Positions 20,049 to 28,695 of a stretch of DNA of 64,000 bases are shown here, piece after piece. Made by a program: the position numbers and the translations under genes. The notes beneath the pieces were generated by a model. That model worked only from the letters and a program-made list of their open reading frames with translations, was not told the DNA's origin and ran no database searches. Numbering within the stretch: position 1 is the first letter of the stretch; every line of letters begins with the position of its first letter. Where the stretch lies: contig JAQVXZ010000001.1 in the NCBI GenBank assembly GCA_028708845.1, forward strand, positions 179,608 through 243,607. The letters run 5' to 3'. This DNA is from Bacteroidales bacterium. Lineage in GTDB: Bacteria > Bacteroidota > Bacteroidia > Bacteroidales > P3.

Positions 20049-21047
20049 ATGGTTAGAAATTGGAATAAAGGGTTAAATATCATTGCTATTGTCTTGTCAG
20101 TTTGTGCAATTTCGATGGGGATTTTCATTATGGCTAAGACTGCTCCTAAGAATGATGATGCTCAGTATAGGGAATTAATAAAAGAAAACTATCAAAACTT
20201 TGCAGCACCATTGCCCGACAAGGTAACTTTTTGTGGACAAGAGGTTCCGATAGATAATATCTTTGTGAGAGAGGCTTTAGATATGGAATTGAATTTAATA
20301 ATGTATAATCACTCTAAGACTTTTATTATTTTGAAAAAAGCAGAGAGGTATTTCCCTGAAATAGAAGCTATTCTTAAGAATCAAAATATACCAGAGGATA
20401 TAAAATATTTGGCTGTTGCAGAAAGTGGACTTGCAAACCTTGTTTCCCCTGCTAAGGCTGAGGGTTTTTGGCAGTTTGTTCTTCCGACTGCAAAGGAGTA
20501 TGGTTTAGATGAGTTTGAGGGTTGGGACGAGAGATATGATTTGGAGAAATCTACTATTGCGGCTTGTCAATATCTAAGAAATAAGAAAAATGTTTTTAAT
20601 GACTGGGCGCTTGCTTGTGCTTCATATAATTCAGGCGAAACAGGGGTTAAGAATAGGATGAAGGAGCAGGGATGTGACAATTATTGGGAGCTATACACCA
20701 ATACCGAAACTTCACGCTATGTTTATAGGATTATTGCTTATAAGTTAATTATGGAAAATCCTCAGCAATACGGTTACTATTTCCGAAAGAAAGATACCTA
20801 CCAACCAATTCCTGTTAAAGAGTTAGTTATTGACAGTTCAATAAATGATTTATATGCTTTTGCAAAACATGTGGATGTTCCATATAAAGTACTTAGGAAC
20901 TTAAATCCTGTTATAAGAGGAAGTAAGATTGTGAATAAGAACAATAAGAAATTAAAACTATATATTCCTACTAGTGAAGGTTTATCATGGAAAAACATTA
21001 CAAAGAATATAAAGAATGAACCTATTAGGCTAAGGTTTGAGGAATAA
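20049..21047 (+). CDS. Membrane-anchored lytic murein transglycosylase (GH23, MltD-like)
   Basis: Cleaves the glycan strands of peptidoglycan to leave anhydro-muropeptides. Residues 9-28 form a single N-terminal membrane segment or signal anchor. The SLT domain follows, with the catalytic glutamate in AVAESGL (about residue 136), then AEGFWQF (about 150) and the family's ASYNSGETG (about 195). Residues 258-325 look like one degenerate LysM peptidoglycan-binding unit (DLYAFAKHVDVPYKVLRNLNP ...LYIP). Classic MltD has two or three LysM units, so this is a small member. It stands alone, between the repeat island and a convergent lipoprotein gene with which it shares a terminator. Confidence 0.88.
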   Translation: MVRNWNKGLNIIAIVLSVCAISMGIFIMAKTAPKNDDAQYRELIKENYQNFAAPLPDKVTFCGQEVPIDNIFVREALDMELNLIMYNHSKTFIILKKAERYFPEIEAILKNQNIPEDIKYLAVAESGLANLVSPAKAEGFWQFVLPTAKEYGLDEFEGWDERYDLEKSTIAACQYLRNKKNVFNDWALACASYNSGETGVKNRMKEQGCDNYWELYTNTETSRYVYRIIAYKLIMENPQQYGYYFRKKDTYQPIPVKELVIDSSINDLYAFAKHVDVPYKVLRNLNPVIRGSKIVNKNNKKLKLYIPTSEGLSWKNITKNIKNEPIRLRFEE

Positions 21048-21088
21048 AAAAATAGGAGGACATTTTAAATGAGCTCCTATTTTTTTTA
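21046..21088. terminator. Bidirectional terminator
   Basis: Stem AATAGGAG / CTCCTATT with a 15-base loop, flanked by A residues on the left and T residues on the right. It can stop transcription from both convergent genes. Confidence 0.85.
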
Positions 21089-21107
21089 TATCGTATATAT
21101 GATATGA

Positions 21108-21974
21108 CTAGTCAATAATTATAACTAAGCATTTGCTTCCTCTCCAAAACTGTTCAGGATTAGTTATTCTAATTGAGGTTGGTGTTTTCTCGTTTCCTTC
21201 CAAAGTATATGAATCTGTTGGGTGAGAAGTAACAATCTTAATTTTCTTTCCTGTTAATGGGATTTCTTGAGTGTTACGAATATCTATTTTTGTTAGGTTA
21301 GAATATTCTGTATTATTAGCTAAAACAGAAGCCTTTCCTATTCCAATAAAACCACCCTTACGATCTATAACCTCTTTATTAAGAAGTTCTTTTTTGGTTC
21401 CAACAATGAAATAAGCAGTGTTCTTCTCGTCTTCAATTTTCATTATTTGAGCATCTTTTGTCTTTGTTTTAGAATTTAAGTCAGCAATATCTTTCGTTAA
21501 ATTATCTATTTGAATATTCTTCTTTGCTAATTCAGCAGTTAGAGATTGTATTTGCTGTTCTTGTTCTTTTATTCTTAACTCAAGGTTTTGAACAAAAGTC
21601 TTTAGTTGCTCATTTTCTTTATTGCTCTTGTTCATTCTTGCATTAAGATTAGCAACCCTACTTTTGTTTTCTGACAAAAGGTTGTTAATGGTTTCAATAT
21701 TAGATTTAATGCTTGACTTTGTGTCTTTTGTTATTTCTCCAGATGTGTTTGCTACCTTAGAAACTTTAGAATATTGGCTTGTTATATCATTAAGGGAAGC
21801 GTCAATTTCATTAAGTTCTTGGAATAAAGATTCTAATTCACTGTCCTTTGCAGACATTAATTGAGCAAATGAATCGTGGATTTGTTTTTCTCTTGCTAGT
21901 TTTTCTTTATCTCCTTGGCAGCCAAAAAGGGATACCATTGTGAATAAGCTGATGATTAATAAACTTTTCTTCAT
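21108..21974 (-). CDS. Coiled-coil lipoprotein of unknown function
   Basis: A 288-residue lipoprotein. The signal peptide ends in a lipobox at about residues 16-19 (SLFGC), with C19 as the lipidated cysteine. Residues 25-170 are strongly heptad-like coiled coil (ELRIKEQEQQIQSLTAELAKK and similar). The C-terminal third is a small globular part (FIVGTKKELLNKEVID, then KKIKIVTSHPTDSYTLEG). I have seen this architecture in Bacteroidota hypotheticals but know no function. A cell-envelope spacer or scaffold role would be inference. It converges with the transglycosylase gene and has its own promoter. Confidence 0.8.
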   Translation of the reverse strand: MKKSLLIISLFTMVSLFGCQGDKEKLAREKQIHDSFAQLMSAKDSELESLFQELNEIDASLNDITSQYSKVSKVANTSGEITKDTKSSIKSNIETINNLLSENKSRVANLNARMNKSNKENEQLKTFVQNLELRIKEQEQQIQSLTAELAKKNIQIDNLTKDIADLNSKTKTKDAQIMKIEDEKNTAYFIVGTKKELLNKEVIDRKGGFIGIGKASVLANNTEYSNLTKIDIRNTQEIPLTGKKIKIVTSHPTDSYTLEGNEKTPTSIRITNPEQFWRGSKCLVIIID

Positions 21975-22032
21975 TTCTAATTTTGAATTTAATGGTTATT
22001 TAATTTTTAATTTAATATCAATCTTGAACTTA

Positions 22033-22063
22033 CAAAAATAGTATTTTTTTTCGACATTACAAT
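22033..22063 (-). promoter_or_regulatory. Promoter for the coiled-coil lipoprotein gene
   Basis: On the minus strand, ATTG at 22060-22063, a 19-base spacer and TATTTTTG at 22033-22040, close to the Bacteroidota consensus. Confidence 0.6.
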
Positions 22064-22156
22064 ATATTAATCAGCAATATCAAAAAACAATTTACCCTCC
22101 AATACAATAATTACCTCGTAAAAAAGTATTAATATTGCAGATTATTTCTATTAAAA

Positions 22157-24985
22157 ATGAACAAAGAACAACTTGAAATACTTGGTGCCAAAGCTCATAA
22201 CTTACAGAACATTTCTTTGTCAATACCAAGAAATTCACTTGTAACAATTACAGGCTTAAGTGGTAGCGGTAAGTCATCATTAGCTTTTGATACAATTTAT
22301 GCAGAAGGACAAAGAAGATATTTGGAAACCTTCTCGGCATATATACGATACTTTATTGGCACAATAGAAAGGCCTAATGTAGAAAAAATCACAGGATTGT
22401 CTCCTGTTATATCCATAGAACAAAAAACTACTAACAAAAACCCTCGTTCCACTGTAGGGACAACAACAGAAATATACGATTTAATACGTTTGCTTTTTGC
22501 AAGAGTTGCCGATGCTTATTCCCTAAACACAGGGGAGAAAATGGTTAAGTATTCTGAAAAGCAGATTATTGAAATCATTGAGACAAACTTTTCAGAAAAA
22601 ACTGTTTTAATTTTAGCTCCTGCTGTTAAGGGAAGAAAAGGACATTATAGAGAGTTGTTTCTTTCAACGGCAAAGAAAGGATTCTTAAAAGTTAGGGTTG
22701 ACGGAAAGGTTGTAAATATTAGTACTGGCATGCAGCTCGACCGCTATAAGATTCACGATATTGAAATTGTGATTGATAAGATTAGAATTTCTCCTGAAAA
22801 TACCACAAGATTAAAGAAATCAGTTGAAACTGCTTTTAAGCAAGGTAATGGAACGCTTCTTATTTTAGATGAGGAGACAAATGAAATAAAATATCTAAGC
22901 CGTCAACTGATGTGTCCTACAACTGGGATTTCTTATACAGAACCAGAACCAAATACTTTTTCTTTCAACTCTCCCTATGGTGCATGCACATTTTGTAATG
23001 GCTTGGGTGAAATGACTCAGATTGATTTAGAAAAACTAATACCTGACAATACCAAAACCTTAAATGAAGGAGGATTAGCACCACTTGGAAAACCCAATAA
23101 AGGGTCTTGGTTCACAAAACAACTTGAAGCCCTAGGAAAGAAATTGGACTTCACTCTTGATATGCCAATAAAAGATATTAGCCAAGAAGCCATACAAGTA
23201 CTTCTTTATGGTTCAGATATGGAACTTGAAACCTATGATGCAAATCTTGGGATAAGGTCTTTGAGTAAGGATAAGTTCCAAGGCATAGTTAACTTTATAG
23301 ATTCGCAAGTAGGTGACAATACTCCAGCTTCCATCCTTAAGTGGGCTAATAGTTTTATGAACACAACGAAGTGTCCACATTGTGAGGGTAAGAGACTTAA
23401 TCCACAATCTCTTCAATTTAGAATTCTAGATAATAATATATCAGACTTAGTGGAAATGGATATCAAAGACCTTTCCCTTTGGTGCGAAACAATTTTAGAC
23501 AAATTAGATAAACGCAAGCAAGAGATTGCAAAAGAAATACTAAGAGAAATAAATACTAAGATAAACTTCCTCTTAGATGTTGGACTAGGTTATCTAAACT
23601 TAAATAGAACAACAAGAAGTCTTTCAGGAGGGGAAAGTCAGAGAATAAGACTTGCAACACAAATTGGTTCACAGCTTGTTAATGTTATGTATATATTGGA
23701 TGAGCCAAGCATTGGTCTTCACCAAAAAGATAATATCAAACTTATAGGAGCTCTAAAGAAACTTAGGGATGCAGGCAATAGTGTTATTGTTGTGGAGCAC
23801 GATAAGGAAATGATATTAGAGTCAGATTGGATAACAGATATTGGACCAGGAGCAGGAATAAATGGGGGCAAGGTAATTTTCAATGGTAAGCCTAAGGATC
23901 TTCTTGAAGGGGATATAAATTCAATCACAGGTGATTACTTAAAAGAAAAAAGGGAAATTGAGATACCAAAGCAGCTAAGAAATGGGAGTGGAAAGCATAT
24001 TGAGTTAATTGGTTGCACAGGTAATAATTTAAAGAATGTTGATTTGAAAATTCCTCTTGGAAAGTTTATCTGCGTTACAGGAGTTTCAGGAAGTGGAAAG
24101 TCTTCAATAATAAATAATACTCTCCATCCTATTCTCAACCAATATTTCTTCCGTGCTGATAAGAAACCACTACCATATAAAGAAATTAAAGGAATAGATA
24201 ATATTGATAAGGTAATTGAGATTAATCAATATCCAATAGGTAGAACACCAAGGTCAAATCCTGCAACATATATTGGGGTTTTTGATGATATAAGAAAGGT
24301 TTTTGCTTCCCTACCAACTGCAAAAATAAGAGATTATAAGCCAGGTAGGTTTTCTTTTAATGTAAAAGGTGGAAGGTGTGAAACATGCAAAGGAGCAGGA
24401 GTTAAGCAAATTGAAATGAATTTTTTGCCCGATGTCTATGTTGTATGCGATGAATGTAATGGAAAGCGATATAATAGAGAGACACTTGAAGTAAGATATA
24501 AAGGGAAGTCGATTAATGAGGTATTGAATATGAGCTTTGATGAGGCAACCCTATTCTTTGAAAACCACCCAAGAATTAGACGTAAATTAGAAATTGTTAA
24601 AGAAGTTGGATTAGGCTATATAACTCTTGGACAACCCTCAACAACTCTTTCGGGAGGAGAAAGCCAAAGGATTAAACTATCAGCAGAACTTGGAAAACCA
24701 GAAACAGGAAACACACTTTACATATTAGACGAGCCAACAACAGGACTACATTTCGAAGATATTAGAATACTATTAGATGTCTTGAATAAGCTTATCGAGA
24801 AAGGCAATTCAATGATAGTGATTGAGCATAACCTTGATGTAATTAAGGTTGCTGACCATATAATTGACTTAGGGCCAGAGGGAGGAAGAGATGGAGGAAG
24901 AATAATTGCAGAAGGTACTCCAAGAGAAATCATTAATAATCCCAACTCACTAACAGGTCAATATCTTAAAAAAGAGTTTGAATAG
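22157..24985 (+). CDS. uvrA: Excinuclease ABC subunit A
   Basis: DNA-damage recognition ATPase of nucleotide excision repair. At 942 residues it is full length, with two ABC modules: Walker A GLSGSGKS at 33-40 and GVSGSGKSS near 645, and two LSGGESQRI signatures. The second zinc module is intact (CETCKGAG...CDECNGKRY). The first is altered: C253 is followed by T256 where the second cysteine is expected (CPTTG), with C277 and C280 retained. The CPxCG near residue 122 is also absent (YSLNTGEK). I believe this is common in the phylum. The gene is monocistronic; a weak -7 box (TAATATTG) lies at 22130-22137. Confidence 0.96.
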   Translation: MNKEQLEILGAKAHNLQNISLSIPRNSLVTITGLSGSGKSSLAFDTIYAEGQRRYLETFSAYIRYFIGTIERPNVEKITGLSPVISIEQKTTNKNPRSTVGTTTEIYDLIRLLFARVADAYSLNTGEKMVKYSEKQIIEIIETNFSEKTVLILAPAVKGRKGHYRELFLSTAKKGFLKVRVDGKVVNISTGMQLDRYKIHDIEIVIDKIRISPENTTRLKKSVETAFKQGNGTLLILDEETNEIKYLSRQLMCPTTGISYTEPEPNTFSFNSPYGACTFCNGLGEMTQIDLEKLIPDNTKTLNEGGLAPLGKPNKGSWFTKQLEALGKKLDFTLDMPIKDISQEAIQVLLYGSDMELETYDANLGIRSLSKDKFQGIVNFIDSQVGDNTPASILKWANSFMNTTKCPHCEGKRLNPQSLQFRILDNNISDLVEMDIKDLSLWCETILDKLDKRKQEIAKEILREINTKINFLLDVGLGYLNLNRTTRSLSGGESQRIRLATQIGSQLVNVMYILDEPSIGLHQKDNIKLIGALKKLRDAGNSVIVVEHDKEMILESDWITDIGPGAGINGGKVIFNGKPKDLLEGDINSITGDYLKEKREIEIPKQLRNGSGKHIELIGCTGNNLKNVDLKIPLGKFICVTGVSGSGKSSIINNTLHPILNQYFFRADKKPLPYKEIKGIDNIDKVIEINQYPIGRTPRSNPATYIGVFDDIRKVFASLPTAKIRDYKPGRFSFNVKGGRCETCKGAGVKQIEMNFLPDVYVVCDECNGKRYNRETLEVRYKGKSINEVLNMSFDEATLFFENHPRIRRKLEIVKEVGLGYITLGQPSTTLSGGESQRIKLSAELGKPETGNTLYILDEPTTGLHFEDIRILLDVLNKLIEKGNSMIVIEHNLDVIKVADHIIDLGPEGGRDGGRIIAEGTPREIINNPNSLTGQYLKKEFE

Positions 24986-25037
24986 AATATAACTAAGAGA
25001 TAGAGAAATGAATCACTGAAAGAAAAGTGAAGTTTTA

Positions 25038-25071
25038 GGATTGAATATTAGCTTCTTAATCCGTATTTTTT
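25038..25071 (+). terminator. Possible weak terminator after uvrA
   Basis: GGATTGAA and TTCTTAATCC can pair with a two-base bulge, followed by a T-rich run. It resembles the short GGATT..AATCC palindromes seen elsewhere in the window. Nothing else stands out between uvrA and the tRNA-Met promoter. Confidence 0.3.
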
Positions 25072-25133
25072 GATTGTTTTATTTTTATTAGGGCAAAAAA
25101 GAGGAGGAAGAAAATTAAATATAATCCCAATAA

Positions 25134-25164
25134 TTTGGATGTAAAGGTTTTTTTCGTAATTTTG
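25134..25164 (+). promoter_or_regulatory. Bacteroidota promoter for tRNA-Met
   Basis: TTTG at 25134-25137, 19 bases, TAATTTTG at 25157-25164, 11 bases before the tRNA. The geometry is identical to the tRNA-Val promoter. Confidence 0.85.
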
Positions 25165-25175
25165 CACCCTCATTT

Positions 25176-25249
25176 GGCGGGGTAGCTCAGTTGGTTAGAG
25201 CGTCGGATTCATAACCCGGAGGTCACGAGTTCAAATCTCGTTCCCGCTA
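25176..25249 (+). tRNA. tRNA-Met (anticodon CAT)
   Basis: A 74-base cloverleaf with the D stem GCTC/GAGC, loop TTCATAA giving anticodon CAT, and T arm ACGAG-TTCAAAT-CTCGT. The acceptor GGCGGGG pairs with TCCCGCT with wobble at the ends. One A-C mismatch lies at the base of the anticodon loop. It looks like elongator tRNA-Met. A lysidine-modified tRNA-Ile2 also carries CAT and cannot be wholly excluded by eye. Confidence 0.92.
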
Positions 25250-25260
25250 CACATATAATT

Positions 25261-25288
25261 AAAGTCAGTATTTATTACTGACTTTTTT
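25261..25288 (+). terminator. Terminator after tRNA-Met
   Basis: Perfect 10-base stem AAAGTCAGTA / TACTGACTTT with a 5-base loop, followed by T residues. Confidence 0.9.
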
Positions 25289-25329
25289 CGTTTATAATAT
25301 CTTTAATCAACACTAAATATGTTTTTTCT

Positions 25330-25359
25330 TTTGTTTTTTAAAGTTATTATTTATCTTTG
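25330..25359 (+). promoter_or_regulatory. Promoter for the carotenoid operon
   Basis: TTTG at 25330-25333, an 18-base spacer, and TATCTTTG at 25352-25359, 50 bases before the first ATG. The seven following genes overlap or nearly touch, so this is probably their only promoter. Confidence 0.7.
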
Positions 25360-25409
25360 CCTATAATATTCCTTATAGTAAATAGAATATTCTTAAATTA
25401 TCCTTCCTT

Positions 25410-26279
25410 ATGCAAGAAAAAGAGAGCTGTCTAAAGAAATATAATGAATTGGCTTTTGTGCTGAGTGAAGAAACGACTAAGAGATATAGTACTTCTTTTT
25501 ATTCAGCATCACGGTTCTTCCACCCAGAAATCAGACAAGCTATTCATAGTATTTATGGCTTTGTTAGACTGGCTGACGAAATTGTGGATAGCTTCCATTG
25601 TTTTGACAAGAAAGCATTATTAGATAAATTTGAGGACGATTATTTCTTATCCTATAATTCAGGAATAAGCATTAACCCTATCTTGCACTCTTTCCAAATC
25701 ACTGTAAGGGAATATAATATTCCTAAAGAGTATATTGAAAACTTCCTTTCAAGCATGAGGGCAGATTTAGACAAAAAAGAATATAAGACAGATGCAGAAA
25801 TAAAAAATTATATTTATGGTTCGGCAGATGTAGTTGGCTTAATGTGTTTGAAGATATTCTGTCACAATAATGAAGAGCTTTTCAAAAAACTCTATGACCC
25901 AGCAATGCGATTAGGTTCTGCATTTCAGAAAGTTAATTTCTTAAGAGACCTAAGGGATGATGTCTTATTATTAGGAAGGACTTATTTCCCTGATTTTAAT
26001 ATTGAAAGATTTGATGAAGAAGCTAAGTATAAGCTTATTAAAGAAATTGAAGAAGATTTCTTAGAAGCTAATAAAGGGATAAGAAATCTACCAAATAGTT
26101 CACAACTAGCAGTAATTATAGCATATAAATACTATCTCAGATTATTGAATAAAATTAAGCATACTCCTGCAAACAAGATAATTGAGAGAAGAATAAGGGT
26201 TAGTGATTCCAATAAAATACTTCTATTATCAAGCACTATCATTAAATACAAGATAAAACGAATCCTTATAAAGAGATAA
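25410..26279 (+). CDS. crtB: Phytoene/squalene synthase family protein
   Basis: Condenses two prenyl diphosphates head to head, here most likely geranylgeranyl diphosphate to phytoene, the first carotenoid step. The 289-residue protein has both Mg2+-diphosphate binding sites: DEIVD (D56-D60) and RDLRDD (D180-D184), with YSTSFYSASRFF at the start as in CrtB. It opens an operon that also holds CrtI, which supports a C40 carotenoid product over squalene. A C30 route cannot be excluded from sequence. Confidence 0.92.
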   Translation: MQEKESCLKKYNELAFVLSEETTKRYSTSFYSASRFFHPEIRQAIHSIYGFVRLADEIVDSFHCFDKKALLDKFEDDYFLSYNSGISINPILHSFQITVREYNIPKEYIENFLSSMRADLDKKEYKTDAEIKNYIYGSADVVGLMCLKIFCHNNEELFKKLYDPAMRLGSAFQKVNFLRDLRDDVLLLGRTYFPDFNIERFDEEAKYKLIKEIEEDFLEANKGIRNLPNSSQLAVIIAYKYYLRLLNKIKHTPANKIIERRIRVSDSNKILLLSSTIIKYKIKRILIKR

Positions 26280-26325
26280 AGTCTTCAAAGCATATGGATT
26301 ATGCTCAAAATTTAAGAATAAAACT

Positions 26326-26970
26326 ATGAATAAAGCTTTTTCAGAGAAAGACTGGTTTTTTATAAGAAATATAATAGTTTTCTATGTAGTTGGGATTATA
26401 GGATTCTCAATCAAATATACTTATAGCATATTTATACACCTAACTCCTGTTGTTTTATTAATGTCTCTTGCACTATTATTCTATTATGATAGGAATAATA
26501 TCACCACAAAGAAGATTCTCTTCTATGTTTTCATATATATATCAAGCCTATTTATTGAAATGTATGGAGTGAACACAGGCATATTATTTGGAGATTATAC
26601 ATATGGTAAGGGTCTTGGAATCAAAATAGTAGAGACTCCTATCCTTATTGGTATTAACTGGGTACTAATGATTTACATTACTAGCTCTATCTTCACTAAA
26701 CTAAAGCCTAATTTCTTAAGTCAAGTTATTATTCCCTCTTCTCTAATGATTGGTTATGATATAATTATGGAGAGAGCAGCACCTAAAATAGATATGTGGT
26801 CTTGGGCAAATGATACAATCCCACTTCAAAACTTTTTAATGTGGGGAGGCTTAGCAATTTTATTTCATTCAATTAGATATATTCTAAAGATTGAGATTAA
26901 AAACAAGATGGCAACTCCTATATTCATAGCACAAGTCCTCCTATTTATTTTCATTATCTTATTAAAGTAA
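26326..26970 (+). CDS. cruF: Carotenoid 1,2-hydratase-like membrane protein (CruF family)
   Basis: A 214-residue protein with about six to seven hydrophobic segments and the charged conserved stretches of the CruF/DUF422 family (FIEMYGVNTGILFGDYTYG near 83-100, IMERAAPKIDMWSW near 145). Characterised CruF proteins add water across the terminal 1,2 double bond of lycopene-type ends, leaving a tertiary hydroxyl that is then glycosylated. The neighbouring glycosyltransferase and acyltransferase fit that order. It begins 46 bases after crtB and ends two bases before the acyltransferase gene. The exact substrate is inferred. Confidence 0.8.
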   Translation: MNKAFSEKDWFFIRNIIVFYVVGIIGFSIKYTYSIFIHLTPVVLLMSLALLFYYDRNNITTKKILFYVFIYISSLFIEMYGVNTGILFGDYTYGKGLGIKIVETPILIGINWVLMIYITSSIFTKLKPNFLSQVIIPSSLMIGYDIIMERAAPKIDMWSWANDTIPLQNFLMWGGLAILFHSIRYILKIEIKNKMATPIFIAQVLLFIFIILLK

Positions 26971-26972
26971 AT

Positions 26973-27608
26973 ATGGAAGCACAAAAAAATCATATCCTAA
27001 GAGCCAAGCATCATTTCTTGATCTATCCATTTTTTCAGTACTATACTAAAATGATGATAAGGAAGAAGTTTGAATCAGTATGCATTGAAGGTGATTTTAC
27101 AGATAATGGCAAACCTCTAATGCTTATTGGAAATCATATATCTTGGTGGGATGGCTTTTGGGCAATGTATATTAACCTTAAGCTATTTAAAAGGAAGTTT
27201 CATTTTATGATGCAAGAAGACCAATTACTTAGATATAAATTCTTTAATTATACTGGAGGATTTTCTATTAATAATAAGCCTCGTAATATAGTAGAATCAA
27301 TAGATTACTCTTCAAACCTATTAAATGACAAGAATAACCTTCTACTAATCTATCCACAAGGTAAGATAAATTCTATATACCAATCTAATTTTCAGTTTAG
27401 AAGAGGAATTGAGAAGATAGTAAAAGATAAGGATATTCAATTAATATTTTCTGCTAATTTAATTGACTATTTCTCTAAGCCTAAACCTTCAGTATTTATT
27501 TATATTCAGGAGTATAAGGGTGAGTTTACCCATAAAGCTATTCAGGAAGCTTATAATGAGTTTTACCTGAATTCAGTTAAATACCAAACACATAGAAAAT
27601 ATGATTAA
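26973..27608 (+). CDS. Lysophospholipid acyltransferase-family protein, probable carotenoid glycoside acyltransferase
   Basis: A PlsC-type acyltransferase of 211 residues. The catalytic HX4D motif is H55-D60 (GNHISWWDGFW), and a substrate-binding PxGK-like motif IYPQGKI follows near residue 129 in place of the usual PEGTR. General PlsC makes phosphatidic acid. Within a carotenoid operon beside a GT2 enzyme, esterification of a carotenoid sugar (the role of CruD in green sulfur bacteria) is more likely, but this is inferred from context. It overlaps the next gene by 8 bases, so translational coupling is probable. Confidence 0.75.
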   Translation: MEAQKNHILRAKHHFLIYPFFQYYTKMMIRKKFESVCIEGDFTDNGKPLMLIGNHISWWDGFWAMYINLKLFKRKFHFMMQEDQLLRYKFFNYTGGFSINNKPRNIVESIDYSSNLLNDKNNLLLIYPQGKINSIYQSNFQFRRGIEKIVKDKDIQLIFSANLIDYFSKPKPSVFIYIQEYKGEFTHKAIQEAYNEFYLNSVKYQTHRKYD

Positions 27609-28695
27609 GTATATAGCTTTTTTTGTATTGGGCTTTTCCTTTTTGCAGCTTATAGTTGGTCTTATGAATTGGGTATATGGTGTTAGACTTAAAGAGAAAA
27701 GCAGTAGTACTCTGAAGAAAGCAATATCTATTTTAATCCCAGCAAGAAACGAAGAATATAATATAGGTTCTTTGTTAAGTGATTTAATTCAAACAGGTGA
27801 TAATATTATAGAAATCATTGTCTTTGATGATGAATCAACAGATAAAACTGCTGAAATTGTAGAAGAATATAGTATAAAAGATAAGAGGATTAAATTAATT
27901 AAGTCACAAGGTTTAGATGAGGGTTGGCTTGGGAAGAATTTTGCTTGTCACAAACTTTCATTATTAGCTAAGGGAGATTATCTATTATTCTTAGATTCAG
28001 ATGTTAGGATAAAAAATAAGGTTATTGAAAGAAGTTTGGATTATGTAATTAGGGAGAAATTAGATTTTCTAAGCATATTCCCTTTTCAGAATATGTTAAG
28101 TTTTGGAGAGAAGATATCAATACCAAATATGAATTTCATACTTCTTTCTTTACTTCCTCTACCTCTTGTGTCCTTATCAAAGTTCCCTTCCCTTGCAGCA
28201 GCGAATGGTCAGTTTATGCTTTTCGATAATAATACTTATAAAGAGATTGAGCCCCATAAACTATTTAAAAACAGCAAAGCAGAAGACATTGAAATATCAA
28301 GACATTATAAGAAACTTGGGAAAAACATTAATTGCTTAGCCTCAGTTAAAGATGTATCATGCAGGATGTATAATGGATTGCCTGATGCTATTCAAGGCTT
28401 TTCTAAAAACGTTAATTACTTCTTTGGAAACTCCTATATATTAGCAATATTATTTTGGATAATAACTACTTTTGGCATTATCCTAGTACTATTAGTTCAA
28501 AGCTTAGATTTATTTCTTATATATATTATTACTATCATCTTAACAAGAATATATATATCATTAACCTCTAATCAAAATATCTTAGAAAACATTCTATATA
28601 TTATCCCTCAACAAGTAATCCTTGGGATAATAATTTATAAATCAATATTCAATAAGAGGAATAAACAATTTAAGTGGAAGGATAGGATGATATGA
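27601..28695 (+). CDS. Family 2 glycosyltransferase, probable carotenoid glycosyltransferase
   Basis: A membrane-bound GT-A fold enzyme of 364 residues. One membrane helix (4-22) precedes the catalytic domain, which opens with ISILIPARNEEYNIGSL. The nucleotide-sugar site shows FDDESTD (about 78) and FLDSDVR (DXD, about 130), and the acceptor-side KAEDIEISRHYKK (about 227) is like the ED(I) motif of the family. Three to four helices lie at 275-350. It resembles CruC/CrtQ-type carotenoid glycosyltransferases and stands between the acyltransferase and the photolyase, overlapping both by 4-8 bases. Confidence 0.75.
   Translation: MIKYIAFFVLGFSFLQLIVGLMNWVYGVRLKEKSSSTLKKAISILIPARNEEYNIGSLLSDLIQTGDNIIEIIVFDDESTDKTAEIVEEYSIKDKRIKLIKSQGLDEGWLGKNFACHKLSLLAKGDYLLFLDSDVRIKNKVIERSLDYVIREKLDFLSIFPFQNMLSFGEKISIPNMNFILLSLLPLPLVSLSKFPSLAAANGQFMLFDNNTYKEIEPHKLFKNSKAEDIEISRHYKKLGKNINCLASVKDVSCRMYNGLPDAIQGFSKNVNYFFGNSYILAILFWIITTFGIILVLLVQSLDLFLIYIITIILTRIYISLTSNQNILENILYIIPQQVILGIIIYKSIFNKRNKQFKWKDRMI

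Noticed and set aside
25176..25249. tRNA-Ile2 (lysidine-modified CAT anticodon) as identity
   Set aside because: The acceptor and anticodon-arm sequences look like Bacteroidota elongator tRNA-Met. By eye this cannot be fully settled, so Met is kept with slightly lower confidence.
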